In this document: piece by piece, positions 44,245-54,425 of the stretch
Layout of the letters: each line of letters starts with the position of its first letter
How positions within the stretch are numbered: the stretch's first letter is position 1
Source: Pararge aegeria
Lineage: Eukaryota > Arthropoda > Insecta > Lepidoptera > Nymphalidae
DNA: 64,000 nucleotides
Reading direction: 5' to 3'
NCBI RefSeq assembly: GCF_905163445.1
Contig: NC_053197.1
Coordinates: forward strand, 3,906,001 to 3,970,000
Notes under the pieces: model-generated
What the model was told of the DNA's origin: nothing
The model's input: only the letters and a program-made list of their open reading frames with translations
Databases searched by the model: none
Translations under genes and position numbers: made by a program

Positions 44245-45020
44245 TCAGACCTCATGGCATTGTTAAAGATAACTCAGAGCTTTAGCAATGACGTAGGGAT
44301 GGAATTTGGTGTAGACAAGTTTGCGGTAATCAATCTAGAGCGAGGTAGGGTTGTGAGCTATGAGAAAATAGTTGTTTTAAAAACTATTATTCTCAAATCA
44401 CTTCGTGAAGGTGAGACCTATAAATACCTTGGAATTTTGTGAATGCACTTGGCATTGAGGCAGGGCATATGAAACAGGTAGTGCAGAAACGCTTTTTTAG
44501 CCGCCTGAAAAAAGAACTAATGAGTCTTTTATCAAGTGGTAATAAGGTACGTGTCTTCAATAGCAGGGTCATGCCCTTACTCATATACACTTTTGGCATT
44601 CTAAAGTTGACTCAAACTGAACTGGACACCCTGGACTGTAAAGTTCGCAAACTGTTGACTGCTTACCGTATACATCACCCACGTTCGTCTGTAATGAGGT
44701 TGTACATCCCACGAAAGTGTGGAGGACGTGGTTTTCTGAATTCCAACCTCCATAATCTTGAGGTGTGCAATCTTAGAGATAATTTTCTTAGAATGAATGT
44801 GGGTAAGGATGTCGTTGCAGTAGATATGGGTCTTACTCCGCTATTCCCTGGCAAAGACAACTGGCGCAAGCCACGAGTATTTAGTAACTCAGATTGTGTG
44901 GCGGCATAGAAGAGTAAGGAGTTGTATGGCAAATTCTTTGCGTTAATGGTCAAAGGCCCTGTCGGGACCGTATGTAGATCCAAACACATCTATAAAATTC
45001 TGGTCTCTAATTTGAGATAG
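44245..45020 (+). pseudogene. R4/Dong-like LINE reverse transcriptase, C-terminal part
   Basis: Two overlapping frames give one protein stretch. Frame one (to 44442) has FSNDVGMEFGVDKFAVINLE and GETYKYLGIL, the thumb-side region just after the palm. Frame two (44439-44909) has VFNSRVMPLLIYTFGILKLT, LTAYRIHHPRSSVMRLYIPR, KCGGRGFLNSNLHNLEVCNL and LRDNF. The change falls right after YKYLGI, near 44436-44440, a 1-nt shift. In frame two a TAG at 44907-44909 interrupts further reading to about 45018 (SKELYGKFFALMVKGPVGTV). The order YKYLGI, HHPRS, LPRK-GGRG is typical of R2/R4/Dong-group elements. The palm with the catalytic Asp pair is missing. Clade assignment is from memory of family patterns and should be checked. 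Confidence 0.7.
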
Positions 45021-45550
45021 GAGATTTGTTCTGACTGCTGCTAATAGGTTTGAAAGAACTTTAACCATTAATTATGTATGCAGTTCTTCCCAGCGAAAGA
45101 AAGGTATGTTATTCTTGACCACATTTCCGCCTAATAGTGGTGTTCTAAATAGAAAAAAACGCGTGATAAGTATATATATTTACCGTGCAAATCGTTTCTG
45201 AAATATAACCTTAGTTTTAATATCAGCAGCTAGGGATGGTAATCTTGGTTTACTCACTCATAGCTTCATAATATGTAGTCCGTCACACAATCGGCGGCGG
45301 AATACCAAGAAGTAAATTAACTTGTCAATCACGGCGAAGGCAGTGACGCGATGGCCGGCATTGTGCTCTCAATAGACGTAATAAATATTCATGTAAAAAC
45401 ACAGCAGTCAGATGCTGTCACGGAGGTATTGTTCCACCCTGCAGCGGAGAAACTCTACGATTTTTAGATCGAGAATATTGTCTGTGTAAATGAGTCTGTG
45501 ATGGAATCATTACTAATATTATTTTATTCCTTGCATTACTTATATTATAC
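45021..45550. other. Unassigned sequence
   Basis: No family or gene recognised. Confidence 0.4.
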
Positions 45551-45863
45551 ACTAGCTGACCGTTGTGTCGTCCGCATTTTTATCGGATATTAAAAATACC
45601 TGCGAGAAACGTTTGTTGCCGCTATCTCAATAAATCCGTCCCTTGGATGCAAGATTTTGCCAAAAACGGTTAAACCTTGAAGCCGTACAAGTGTTTTAAA
45701 TTTTTTGTTCCAGGAGAACGCTTATCTTTATCTTTTCCGGGATAAAAAGTATCCTGAGTCCATCACAGGGATACAAGCTATATAAGTGCCAAATTTAATC
45801 AAGATTATTGCGGTGGTTAAAACAAACATAGGCACCGAACAAACTAATATGTACAAGTATAGA
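45551..45863 (-). mobile_element. Helitron-like non-autonomous element (family M)
   Basis: On the minus strand it begins TCTATACTTGTACATATTAG at 45863 and ends CAGCTAGT at 45551. The interior holds TTTTATCCCGGAAAAGATAA and similar phrases. 313 bp, no coding sequence. TC start and CTAGT end fit Helitron termini. Confidence 0.7.
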
Positions 45864-46249
45864 TGCATATGCGGATCATAATGAAATATTGCATCCACGT
45901 TGACAGGGGTACAAAAAGAGACATTGAAAAAGAAATATTACTGCGGTCGAGGGATCGAGTGATTCAGAAAGAAGAATCCAAATTGATGAACCCAAGACAG
46001 AGCTCGTAATTATTACAAATGTTAAAATATGTCTGTTTGTTTTTACCTACGTACTGATGAAATATAAATGGCTGAACCCGCACTGTTTTTCAGCGGAGTA
46101 CGCCCGTATAGTTTTCAACTTGTTTCGTGTTATTATTTATGAGCCTGCTCGCGCGAGGCAGCAGTAAGCAAACTAACTGTTTCGCTTGTGGACTATAATC
46201 AAATTGGCAAAATTCTGATACGTTTTCATTACATTATCAGCGTTTTGTT

Positions 46250-46455
46250 GACCCATTGCCGGCCATAGACCTCCTCATATATAAGAGAGTTATTTTTTTT
46301 TCTTTGTGGAGATACATCTGGTTGCTTCGAGAGGTGCAAAGAAAGGCTCATCATTTAAGAGTGTCTTATAACCAACCTGCAAAGCTAGCGTAAGCTGGCA
46401 ACAGTCCTATAAGTGAGGAGGTCTATGACCAGCAGTTGAATCTCCACAAAGAAAA
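46250..46455. repeat. Two crossed inverted repeat pairs
   Basis: CATAGACCTCCTCA (46265-46278) is complemented by TGAGGAGGTCTATG (about 46416-46429), and TTTCTTTGTGGAGAT (about 46299-46313) by ATCTCCACAAAGAAA (about 46441-46455). The order is a, b, a', b', so the pairs cannot form one nested hairpin. The flank CCCATTGCCGG recalls SINE tails. Confidence 0.7.
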
Positions 46456-46664
46456 AACTTTTAGGAAGAAGAAATACTTTATTGCACACAAACATCGAAA
46501 TATACACAAAATAAAAGAACAAAAAATTCTTAACCAAGAACTAATTTTATGTCTGTGAGTTTTACTCAAAAAAAGAGGATTAAGTACTTAAAACCAGAAT
46601 CCATACTTGTATATTAAATAGGTACTACAAAACTGAAAGGATTTTTTAATCATCAATCTTTAGA

Positions 46665-46945
46665 AGGCCGATTGGCGCAGTGGGCAGCGACCCTGCTTTC
46701 TGAGTCCATGGCCGTGGGTTCGATTCCCACAACTGAGAAATGTTTGTGTGATGAATGTTGAATGAACATAAATGTTTTTCAATGTCTGGGTGTTTATCAG
46801 TATATTATAACTATTTACGTGTATTATATTCATAAAGATATCCATCAGCTATCTTAGTACCTATAACACAAGCTATGCTTTCTTTGGGGCTAGATGGCGA
46901 TGTGTGTATTGTCGTATTATAATTAAAAAAAAAAAAAAACAAAAA
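46665..46945 (+). repeat. SINE-B copy, best preserved
   Basis: GCCGATTGGCGCAGTGGGCA, GGGTTCGATTCCCACAACTG, ATGTTTTTCAATGTCTGGGT, ATCAGCTATCTTAGTACCTA, GGGGCTAGATGGCGATGTGT and poly-A from about 46924. Useful as the reference copy. Confidence 0.95.
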
Positions 46946-46949
46946 AAAA

Positions 46950-47867
46950 ATATGCTATTAGTAACTATACCGCAATTGATAATTTTTTCACTAGAGATGC
47001 TTTAGTGTTGCAGATTTTTTTTTTGTTTTTTTTTTGAGCGTTAATATTATTTATTGTTATTTAATATTTATTACCAGCCAGTAAGTCTCATCAGATATAT
47101 ACGTACGTGCATATTTGAGTAAAGAATTACTTGACTTTACCACTAAACGAACCTTTAACTAAGCCATACAGTTTGTAATTTAAATATTTTCATTTTATTA
47201 AAAGTTAATAAAGCTGCGTAGTTTAAGGGCTGTTACTCAGAGGATTTAACTTTCTGAATTTGTATAGGCCTAATTACTGTTCCCTAAAATCGAGTGATTA
47301 AGCCTTAGTTACTGGGATGGGAACCAGTAACTAGATTACGATAGACTGTGGTACAAATAATTGATTACTTTGGTGTAATAGTTTTTAGTTAATTTAGACG
47401 ACCGACGGGCTTAGTCCGAAAATTTAGGAAATTGTAAACTCTGAATTTTTCTCCGGCTTGGACGTGGTTACATATTTTTTCTTTCTTTTTCACCGACTTA
47501 CAAAAAAGGAGGAGGATCTCAATTTTTTTTTAGTTTAGAATTCCGTCATTTAAAAAACGAATAGCAGTCCCGGCGAACTTCGTACTGCCAAAAATTTTTA
47601 TTATGAATTCTATATTTTAATACTTTTTATCTTATCCGGGACTAAGAATAATCCAAAAAATCAAATATTATAAAAATTGGCCCAGCCGTTCTTGAAGATA
47701 TAGATTTGAAATTTCATTTTTTGTTTGAGACCGTATACTTCCCATTAGAAGGTTATGAGCAATTGACATTGGCTATTATAACTAAGATAGAACGCAAACC
47801 TACCCACTAAAAAGGGTGGTTTAATTTTTCCATAGCAATAACTAAAACCGACCAAGCAGAAGAAGCG
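46950..47867. other. AT-rich DNA, no gene seen
   Basis: Poly-T and poly-A tracts. 47570-47780 recalls family M phrases (AGCAGTCCCGGCGAACTTCG, TTATCCGGGACTAAGA) but no termini can be set. Confidence 0.45.
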
Positions 47868-48165
47868 GTGATAGCCCAGTGGGTAGAAGCTCGACTTCAC
47901 TTTCGGGGGGCCGAGTTCGAATCCCAGCACGCACCTCTTACTTTTCAAGATATGTGATACGTTTTAAGTAATTATAATATCACTTGCTTCAACAGTGAAG
48001 GCAAATATCGTGACGAAACCTGCATACCTGAGAGTTGTCCATAATGCTTTCGAAGGCGTGTGGAGTCCAACAATCCGCACTGCGCCAGCGTGGTACCGGC
48101 CTTAACCTCTTCACATTGTGGTAGGAGACCCGTGCCCTGCGGTGGTCTTGTATGATGAATCAGAT
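47868..48165 (+). repeat. SINE-A copy, full length
   Basis: GAAGCGGTGATAGCCCAGTG, GAGTTCGAATCCCAGCACGC, CACTTGCTTCAACAGTGAAG, GTGGAGTCCAACAATCCGCA and GGAGACCCGTGCCCTG. The head is the cleanest in the window; good reference copy. Confidence 0.95.
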
Positions 48166-48189
48166 GCTTGCTTAGTGCTATCCTGTGTC

Positions 48190-48345
48190 TGTCAATCTGA
48201 GGCGTAGTTATGAAGCCTCATTTTATTTGTTATAAAACCGGCAACCTTGCCATTTGGACTTAAACACTGCAATACTGCTTAGCGGCAGAAATAAGCATGG
48301 CGGTATTACTTTCCTGAGCGAGCTTTACTACTATACTACTCTATT
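48190..48345 (-). repeat. Repeat C copy 4
   Basis: Antisense: CTGCTTAGCGGCAGAAATAA, GCATGGCGGTATTACTTTCC and GAGCGAGCTTTACTA, the complement of the 37727 copy. Confidence 0.65.
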
Positions 48346-48379
48346 CTACTACAATAGAACCATTAATACTACAGACATA

Positions 48380-48559
48380 CAGTGGCGTGCATAGAGGGTA
48401 TGCACAGGGTATGCAGATGATATAAAATGAATAAAATCTCCAGTAGTAGTAGGTAGGCTTTTTATAACTCTTACAATGCCTATCCTTAAGTTTTTTGTAA
48501 CTCGTACTGGAGATTTTCTTCATTTTATATAATCTGCATACCCTGTATACTCGCCACTG
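48380..48559. mobile_element. hAT-like MITE, copy 2, exact 8-bp TSD
   Basis: 180-bp element with ends CAGTGGCG and CGCCACTG, flanked by CAGACATA at 48372-48379 and 48560-48567. Long imperfect inverted arms: AAAATGAATAAAATCTCCAG on the left against TGGAGATTTTCTTCATTTTA on the right. Non-coding. End sequence and 8-bp duplication are the hAT pattern. Confidence 0.9.
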
Positions 48560-48779
48560 CAGACATACCAAATGTAACGAGTCACTGGAAGCCGCTGGAC
48601 GCAAGAGGCAGTAGATGTGGCATGTAATGATAACAGTGCCTTAGTAGCGTGCTAACAGCCCTCAGCTGTAAAACCACTATAATAATCAATGAAGAAGAAG
48701 AAGAAGAAAAAGTCTTTATTGCACATACAAATATAAAACCAGGTTAACAAAAAAAAAACTGAAGCCAACGCTACAGTCT

Positions 48780-49045
48780 ACTGCTGAACTACAGGACTCT
48801 TCCAAGGGGAGGGATTGCAAATAATCACAACGTTAGGCAGATGGTTGGTGATCAATGAAGTTGGTAGTAGTAGCACAGAGGACGCTACTATCCGCTCACC
48901 GTTATAATCTCTCATTTGGCTTGTACTATACCCGCAAGAAAAGGAGAGGTGGTGACAACAGTATTTTGATCTGCCGCCAACATTCTAACAGTTCATTACT
49001 GGACTAAACTCTCCACACTGGGCAGACGGTTTGGTGATCGTAGCT
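48780..49045 (-). repeat. Repeat D copy
   Basis: Antisense: GACTCTTCCAAGGGGAGGGA, GGTTGGTGATC, TAGTAGCACAGAGGACGCTA, AGAGGTGGTGACAACAGTAT and TTGATCTGCCG. Preceded by an A-rich (GAAGAA) stretch. Confidence 0.7.
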
Positions 49046-49317
49046 ATAGAACATTGGCCCTTATTATATCTGTGAATGAATTAATAATTACGTCAGGTTC
49101 AGAAACAAAGGCGTATGAATTATAAGCCAAAGATCAGAGCAGGAAAACTGTAGATAATAATTCAAATCGAACAATGGGAGCCCTGACCATTGTCCGGCGC
49201 TGGCTTATCACACGTAACGCGATTAAACTCTTATCTACTTGCGAAATATACGTCGAATATTGAATATGTCGGCTTATGTAAACAACTAGCTTTTGCTCGC
49301 GAAATCGCCCGCGTTAA

Positions 49318-49371
49318 TGGAAAGACAACATCAAATGAAATCTACAGATTTCATTTGATGTTGTCTTTCCA
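49318..49371. repeat. Perfect 26-bp inverted repeat, 2-nt loop
   Basis: Arms 49318-49343 and 49346-49371 are exact complements around AC. It lies directly upstream of LINE coding sequence that starts near 49372. Confidence 0.95.
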
Positions 49372-49765
49372 ACTTTAAATTATGCTCTGGAATAATCTGC
49401 CTGCTGAAAGCCGAAGAAATAATTCCCTTTCTATATTTAAGAGTGGTCTGAAGGACTACTTACTACCCCTCTCTTTAAGTGATGGCAAATGAAGTTGTTG
49501 CTTTATTAATTACATGTAAATTATGTTTTAAAATCTGCTTGTGCATATATTTATATATATATTGAATGTTATATACTTATATATATTATGTATATTATAT
49601 ATTATGTATATATCACGTATATTTATTTAAATTTTAAATGTCGATATAAGAACACTCTTGGCACTATCCCGTTGTCTTGCTGTAAGTCGTGTCAACTTGC
49701 TGTAGGTTGCCTGTAAGGGATTGCTTGCAGTAATAAGACCGCCTTTGCACGTCTACATTGTATCT
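49372..49765 (+). mobile_element. Jockey-like LINE, C-terminus plus 3' UTR
   Basis: In frame from 49380 to the TGA ending at 49492 the protein reads LWNNLPAESRRNNSLSIFKS then GLKDYLL, the usual 'W-NLP ... S---FK--LK--L' end of a Jockey/CR1-type ORF2. The UTR then carries GTAGGTTGCCTGTAAGGGAT and TAATAAGACCGCC, matching repeat G at 10575, 27020 and 55567. Only about 37 codons remain. Confidence 0.75.
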
Positions 49766-49777
49766 AAAATAGTAACG

Positions 49778-49986
49778 GGCAAACCGGTTAGGAGTATGGT
49801 ACATCGTGCTATATTTCTACGAGGGATCGTGTCGGCACGCTTTGTCAGAAGTGTCTGCTCTGAACAGGTCTGATGGGAGGCTTCCGCTGTGGCTAGTTAC
49901 CACCCTGCTACCAAAGACGAGCCGCCAAGCAATTTCAAGTTCCGATACGACGCGTAAAAACCGATTCGGGGTATGGCTTCAATAAA
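49778..49986 (+). repeat. Repeat N copy 2 (upstream part)
   Basis: CGGGCAAACCGGTTAGGAGT, CATCGTGCTATATTTCTACG, GGAGGCTTCCGCTGTGGC, GAGCCGCCAAGCAATTTCAA and ACCGATTCGGGGTATGGCTT then AATAAAA. Probably the 3' region of a LINE; the distal hairpin segment seen at 1441-1507 is missing. Confidence 0.5.
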
Positions 49987-50657
49987 ACATCAATAATAAT
50001 GTGGGCAATGTCCGATGAAAATTCAAACCAGCCTTCAATTACACAATGAAATGAACTTTACGGTTGCGTAAATTTTATTTGAACAATTTGTGACGTGCTA
50101 ACTTCTAATAAATCAATGAACGCCGATTGCATGTAAAAGTGTGACTCATCGTCACGTTCCGCCTTACCAGAGCTTGCAAATGCGCGTAACTTGCGACAGA
50201 GAGGCACGATCGGCCTGACCATTCGGCTTGTGATGCATATGTTTTCTAATGTCTTTATGTCGTAAATTGATCGACTGTGAATCAACTTTAGAGACAGTTA
50301 ATGTTTTACAATAAAAACGCTTTACGTCTGAAACGTCTTTAGCCTTGCAACGCCCCTTACAGATGGACAATAGTGAAGAGTGCCCTTTGTGAAAATTTAT
50401 TTGTTGATGTTTTTGGTTTCTGCGCCTGACTCCTATTTAACCGATGAAGGGTCACGGTTATTTCCGGTGGGCTATTGTGAGGAAATTTCGGTTTTCCACC
50501 CCTCTACTGTAATGTTATTACATTAGAGGGGCGGCAATTAATTTTCCTTCATATCAGCCTGTAAGTTAGTTACAGGGTGGCTGTAGAATTTTTTTATTCA
50601 GTTATTATATCTGGTGGAGTCTTCGTATAAGCGAGTAACTGGTATTTTGTTTTTATG
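49987..50657. other. Unassigned sequence with one hairpin
   Basis: 50490-50530 can pair (CCCCTCTACTGTAAT against ATTACATTAGAGGGG, one mismatch). No gene seen in the rest. Confidence 0.5.
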
Positions 50658-51652
50658 TCTATACTAATAGTATAAACAGAAAAGTTTTTTTTTGAATTTT
50701 TTTTTAACCAATAGGCTCCCAAACTGCTTGGGTGATTTTAACTATTTATTTACCAACTGAAAATGAAATGGTCACCCCGTAACACAGGTTATAATATTAA
50801 AAAAAAATTACACGATTTAAGTTCTCATTATTACCTAAAATAAATCCATATGGGAACATATCTTACTACCACAGTTAAGTTGCAACTGCAACGCTGACTC
50901 CTCTCATCTTCTCTTCCCTTCTTTTCTCTTCTCTTCCCTTTCTTTCCCTTCTCTTCCCATCACTTTGCTTCACTTCACTCCACTTCACTTCACGTATTTT
51001 TTATTTATTTAAGCCACTTACACTTACTAGATAGAACTACATAATTTAAACATAACTATAAGACAAATTAATGAAAGATGACATTAAAAAGACATAATAT
51101 TAATATAGCGTACTGTGTATAATATATAGTGTGTGTGATACTCTGCGAATAATGAAGTAAAGGTCGTTAAATATTCTTAGAGTATCTCGACAATTCACGG
51201 AACTATGCTGTCCACCCGTCATGGAATAGATGCCATAATATTTTATGATATTTTATAACAGTAGTATTTATTTTCAAGAAATGGTTAATTTTGATTCGCT
51301 TATAGATAATACTTAGATTAAGTGACAACTTTGGTTCCTTGACCAGTTAAGTTTCCTGTATTTCCTGGCTTCCCTGTTAAAACAATATCAAGAACATTTA
51401 AATAGCAGTTTGTAATACTTTTTAATTCATTTCAATCGGCCTATCAGTATAGAAGTTATCACGAGTTAAATAAAATTTAAGGACTACACCTAAACCGAAA
51501 AAACTCTCTTTAGAACTACACTAGATTTTTTTACAAGAATATACAACTTTAAAACATCTGTAAAACTCCACCTAAATTTAAGAATGCCACCCATCTCTCA
51601 TAAACTTTAAAAACAAAAACGAACGCGGACAAAGTCACGGGCGTCAGCTAGT
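50658..51652 (+). mobile_element. Helitron-like element (family M), possibly composite
   Basis: Starts TCTATACTAATAGTATAAAC and ends ACGGGCGTCAGCTAGT. Near the start is CCAATAGGCTCCCAAACTG, as at 35810. At 995 bp it is about three times the other copies, so it probably contains insertions (a pyrimidine tract at 50885-51000 and unassigned AT-rich DNA 51001-51470). Confidence 0.6.
50885..51000 (+). repeat. Polypyrimidine tract
   Basis: Repeats of CTTCTCTTCCCTT grading into (ACTTC)n; only a few purines in more than 100 bases. Confidence 0.95.
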
Positions 51653-51769
51653 ACAATATTATATTAGAAATTAATTAAATGGACACGAATTATAATATAC
51701 AAACTATATTATTTTAATTATAACATAACCTTTCACATATGGTCGACCAACTGGGTCGCATCCTAAATC

Positions 51770-51865
51770 TTAGTTTAGCATCAATTGCTTATTCAATCGA
51801 GGCACTTCGGATTGAAAATACATTTGGGTGCAATTCGCAATTTACTGGCTGTCACTAGAACTTGT
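51770..51865 (+). repeat. Repeat O copy 1
   Basis: GCTTATTCAATCGAGGCACT, GATTGAAAATACATTTGGGT and TTTACTGGCTGTCACTAG match 53870-53945. Unidentified family. Confidence 0.6.
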
Positions 51866-51944
51866 AGACAATTGATATATTCGGTTAGTTATATTTAAAC
51901 ATATTATTATTACTATCATTTATTATTTATCTTTTTTTTTAAAT

Positions 51945-52229
51945 TATTAACAATGCTTAAGAATAAATTAAAAAACACTATTAAAAATTTATAAAAAAAA
52001 ACTTCCACTCTCCGCTTGCGGGGCTTTTGAATGCCCAAGCAACCGGTGGTCAGGGCTCCAGAGTGAGAAACCTCCTCACAATACGCGCCGTTTCAAGGAC
52101 TACTGCCTTCTGTATCCGACCCTTGATCCAACAACCAAGCGAAAGCTTCTTGAGATGTTGGTCGAAGCTTTTCGCGAGAAGACCATTGACTGAAACGACT
52201 ATCGGAACAACAACGGTCGACTCAACATT
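51945..52229 (-). mobile_element. LINE C-terminal fragment (family J), copy 2
   Basis: Inverted relative to the copy at 41365. On the minus strand the frame runs from about 52229 to the stop at 52050-52052 and reads VESTVVVPIVVSVNGLLAKS then FDQHLKKLSLGCWIKGRIQK and AVVLETARIVRRFLTLEP. It differs from copy 1 by only a few residues and no frame disruption. The UTR and A-rich tail follow to 51945. The plus-strand frame across it is a shadow. Confidence 0.7.
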
Positions 52230-52603
52230 ATATTATTATTATTATTATTTAATGAAAAATATACATTTTTATGTTAATAATAACATCTGTTATAATAACA
52301 CCGGTATTCATCGTTCAGCGCTCGGAATTATAAACAGGTAAGTATTTTTAAAGCTTCATACAAAATATGATAATGATCGCGTTTCAACCAGTTCCACATA
52401 TCGCACTTTATCGTTTGAGTAAACTTTACACAGGATGTTCCAGCTATTTATTAGTTTGAAAGAAAAATGTCTTAAGTTTCTCCGTTATGTTTTTTTTTAT
52501 ATACCCTTACCCTCCTCCTCCCACTGCTGGGAACAGGCCTCCTCTCTCATGTCCTCTGAAAGATTACGTGGTGCCTTTGTTCCGTGCATTTTATGTGCAT
52601 AGT

Positions 52604-52742
52604 CAGTGGCGTGCACTTCATGCACACAAGCTCTGTCTACCCTAAAATTTTTGTATCACTCATAAATGCGAAGGATTTTTCCATTTTATGGCTTCTTCCT
52701 TCTTTATGCATACCCTGGTCAAAAACCCTGTGCACGCCATTG
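52604..52742. mobile_element. hAT-like MITE, copy 3, exact 8-bp TSD
   Basis: 139-bp element with ends CAGTGGCGTGCAC and GTGCACGCCATTG, flanked by TGCATAGT at 52596-52603 and 52743-52750. Shorter inside than the other two copies; ATGCATACCCTGG on the right resembles copy 2. Confidence 0.9.
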
Positions 52743-52756
52743 TGCATAGTGTACAC

Positions 52757-53012
52757 TAATAATCATCATCATCATCACCGACAGCCTATTTCAGTCCACT
52801 ACTGGGCTAAAGGCCTCTCCCAAAGGGAGGATTTGCGCCTGACCACGCTGGGCAGGCGGGTTGGTGATCGCAGTAGATGGTAGTAGTAGCACAGAGGGCG
52901 CTGCTGCCCGCACTCCGTTATATTCCCTTAGTCGTATCGTACGACACCCGCGGGAAGAAGAGGGGTGGTGACAACTGTATTCTGATCTGACGTCACCACA
53001 CGGCAACATTAC
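52757..53012 (-). repeat. Repeat D copy, near full length
   Basis: Antisense: (ATC)n, TCCACTACTGGGCTAAAGGC, GACCACGCTGGGCAGGCGGG, TTGGTGATCGCAG, CGTATCGTACGACACCCGCG and GATCTGACGTCACCACACGG. It starts right after the hAT-like MITE. Confidence 0.8.
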
Positions 53013-53189
53013 AATAATACATATACATAACTGCAGCGGCCGCCAGCAAAAGAGGATATAATTGACGAATGTATAAAGGTACGTAAATACGTAAGCCCAT
53101 CAATATCTATTTGTGGCCGAGGCTTGTATGGTACTTATCTAAAACATTACCTTTAACTTAATTTTTTTTATTTTTTATTTATGTATTTT

Positions 53190-53335
53190 AATAGCGGGCA
53201 AACGAGCAAGTAGGTCACTTGATGATATGTGATCACCGCCGCCCATAAACATCTGCAGGACCAGAGGAGCCACCGATGCGTTGCCGGCTTTTAAGGAAAT
53301 TGTTTATCCGCCCCTTGGATAACCCTAGATTGTAT
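53190..53335 (+). repeat. Repeat T, common lepidopteran interspersed repeat
   Basis: GCGGGCAAACGAGCAAGTAG, GATGATATGTGATCACCGCC, GCCCATAAACATCTGCAGGA and GCGTTGCCGGCTTTTAAGG. I recognise this phrase order as a frequent lepidopteran repeat. Confidence 0.7.
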
Positions 53336-53869
53336 TTTTTAATTACTTTTCAAAATCAATGACGAGTATCGAACAGCAATATTTCCCGCGTTACATTGTT
53401 CATTTGTTTTTTTTCTCAATAAACAGCTTTACATTTGAAAGTCAGTTCATAATTTCAGTAAAACCTTTGATTTTGTAAACCTATTTGGTTATGATTCGGA
53501 GTGAAAGGTCGTTCCATTTTTAAGACAGATAATATGAGTTTACCATGTTATTTATTTGGCCGCTTAATCACGCTGGGTATGGATTATTATACAAGTTTTG
53601 CTGACCGCTGCTCATATATAATTGGCAAGTATAGTTATTTAGAGTTTCTAAAAAGGTTCTCAAAATTATGTTCATATTTACTATGAAAAATATATATTTC
53701 ATTCATATTAGTACATAAATCCTATGTTAAAATGTTGCAAGGTTCGAAAATTAACCCTGTACAGATCATGTACCGTTATACGATTTGCGATTTGTATTGT
53801 CACGATGGTGTTCGATATATTTGACAGTGTCATTGGAGCGTGTTGGCCCAAATCTCTCTCCGATATCGG
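53336..53869. other. Unassigned, AT-rich
   Basis: Short frames only, no motif recognised. Confidence 0.4.
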
Positions 53870-53945
53870 TTGCTTATTGAATCGGGACATTTCAGATCGA
53901 AAATGCATTTGGAGCAATCTATGGTGCAATTTACATTTCACTAGG
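53870..53945 (+). repeat. Repeat O copy 2
   Basis: GCTTATTGAATCGGGACATT, GATCGAAAATGCATTTGGAG and ATTTACATTTCACTAGG. Confidence 0.6.
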
Positions 53946-54425
53946 CTACGTAAATGGTTTAACAACTACAGTTGTTACTTAACGAATTCAAATAAAGGCA
54001 AATGTATTTTCTATACTGTATACTTTTATTTTTTTTTCCACTACTAGGTAATCCCTGCGTGTAATTTCACTGGTGGTAGAAGTGCTTACAGTAATCTGTA
54101 TGACTCTACGCAGATGATAATGTCTAAGATAAATGCTTACAGATGTAAGCTGCCTTTGGTGTACGTTTAGTTAAAGAAAAAAGGTAAGGTCCGTTAAGAC
54201 TGGTCATTATTATGCATAATCTGTGGTCGATATAAGTTGGAGTAGGAATTCAAAATGATAGGAACCCAGGTCAAAAAGGAAAGTCATATAAAATAAATGG
54301 CGGTAAAAAGAGGGAGAAGAGTACACACAGACGTGTCAAGGGAAAATTAAAGAAGTTATCGTAATTAGTATAGTTAAAGTGTGCTATAAGTTCAGATATT
54401 TTGATGTTTGATTTATTAATTTTGT
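53946..54425. other. Unassigned, AT-rich
   Basis: No family or gene recognised. Confidence 0.4.

Noticed and set aside
52027..52341. Plus-strand frame of 104 codons
   Set aside because: Shadow of the minus-strand LINE C-terminal frame that is conserved in the copy at 41365.
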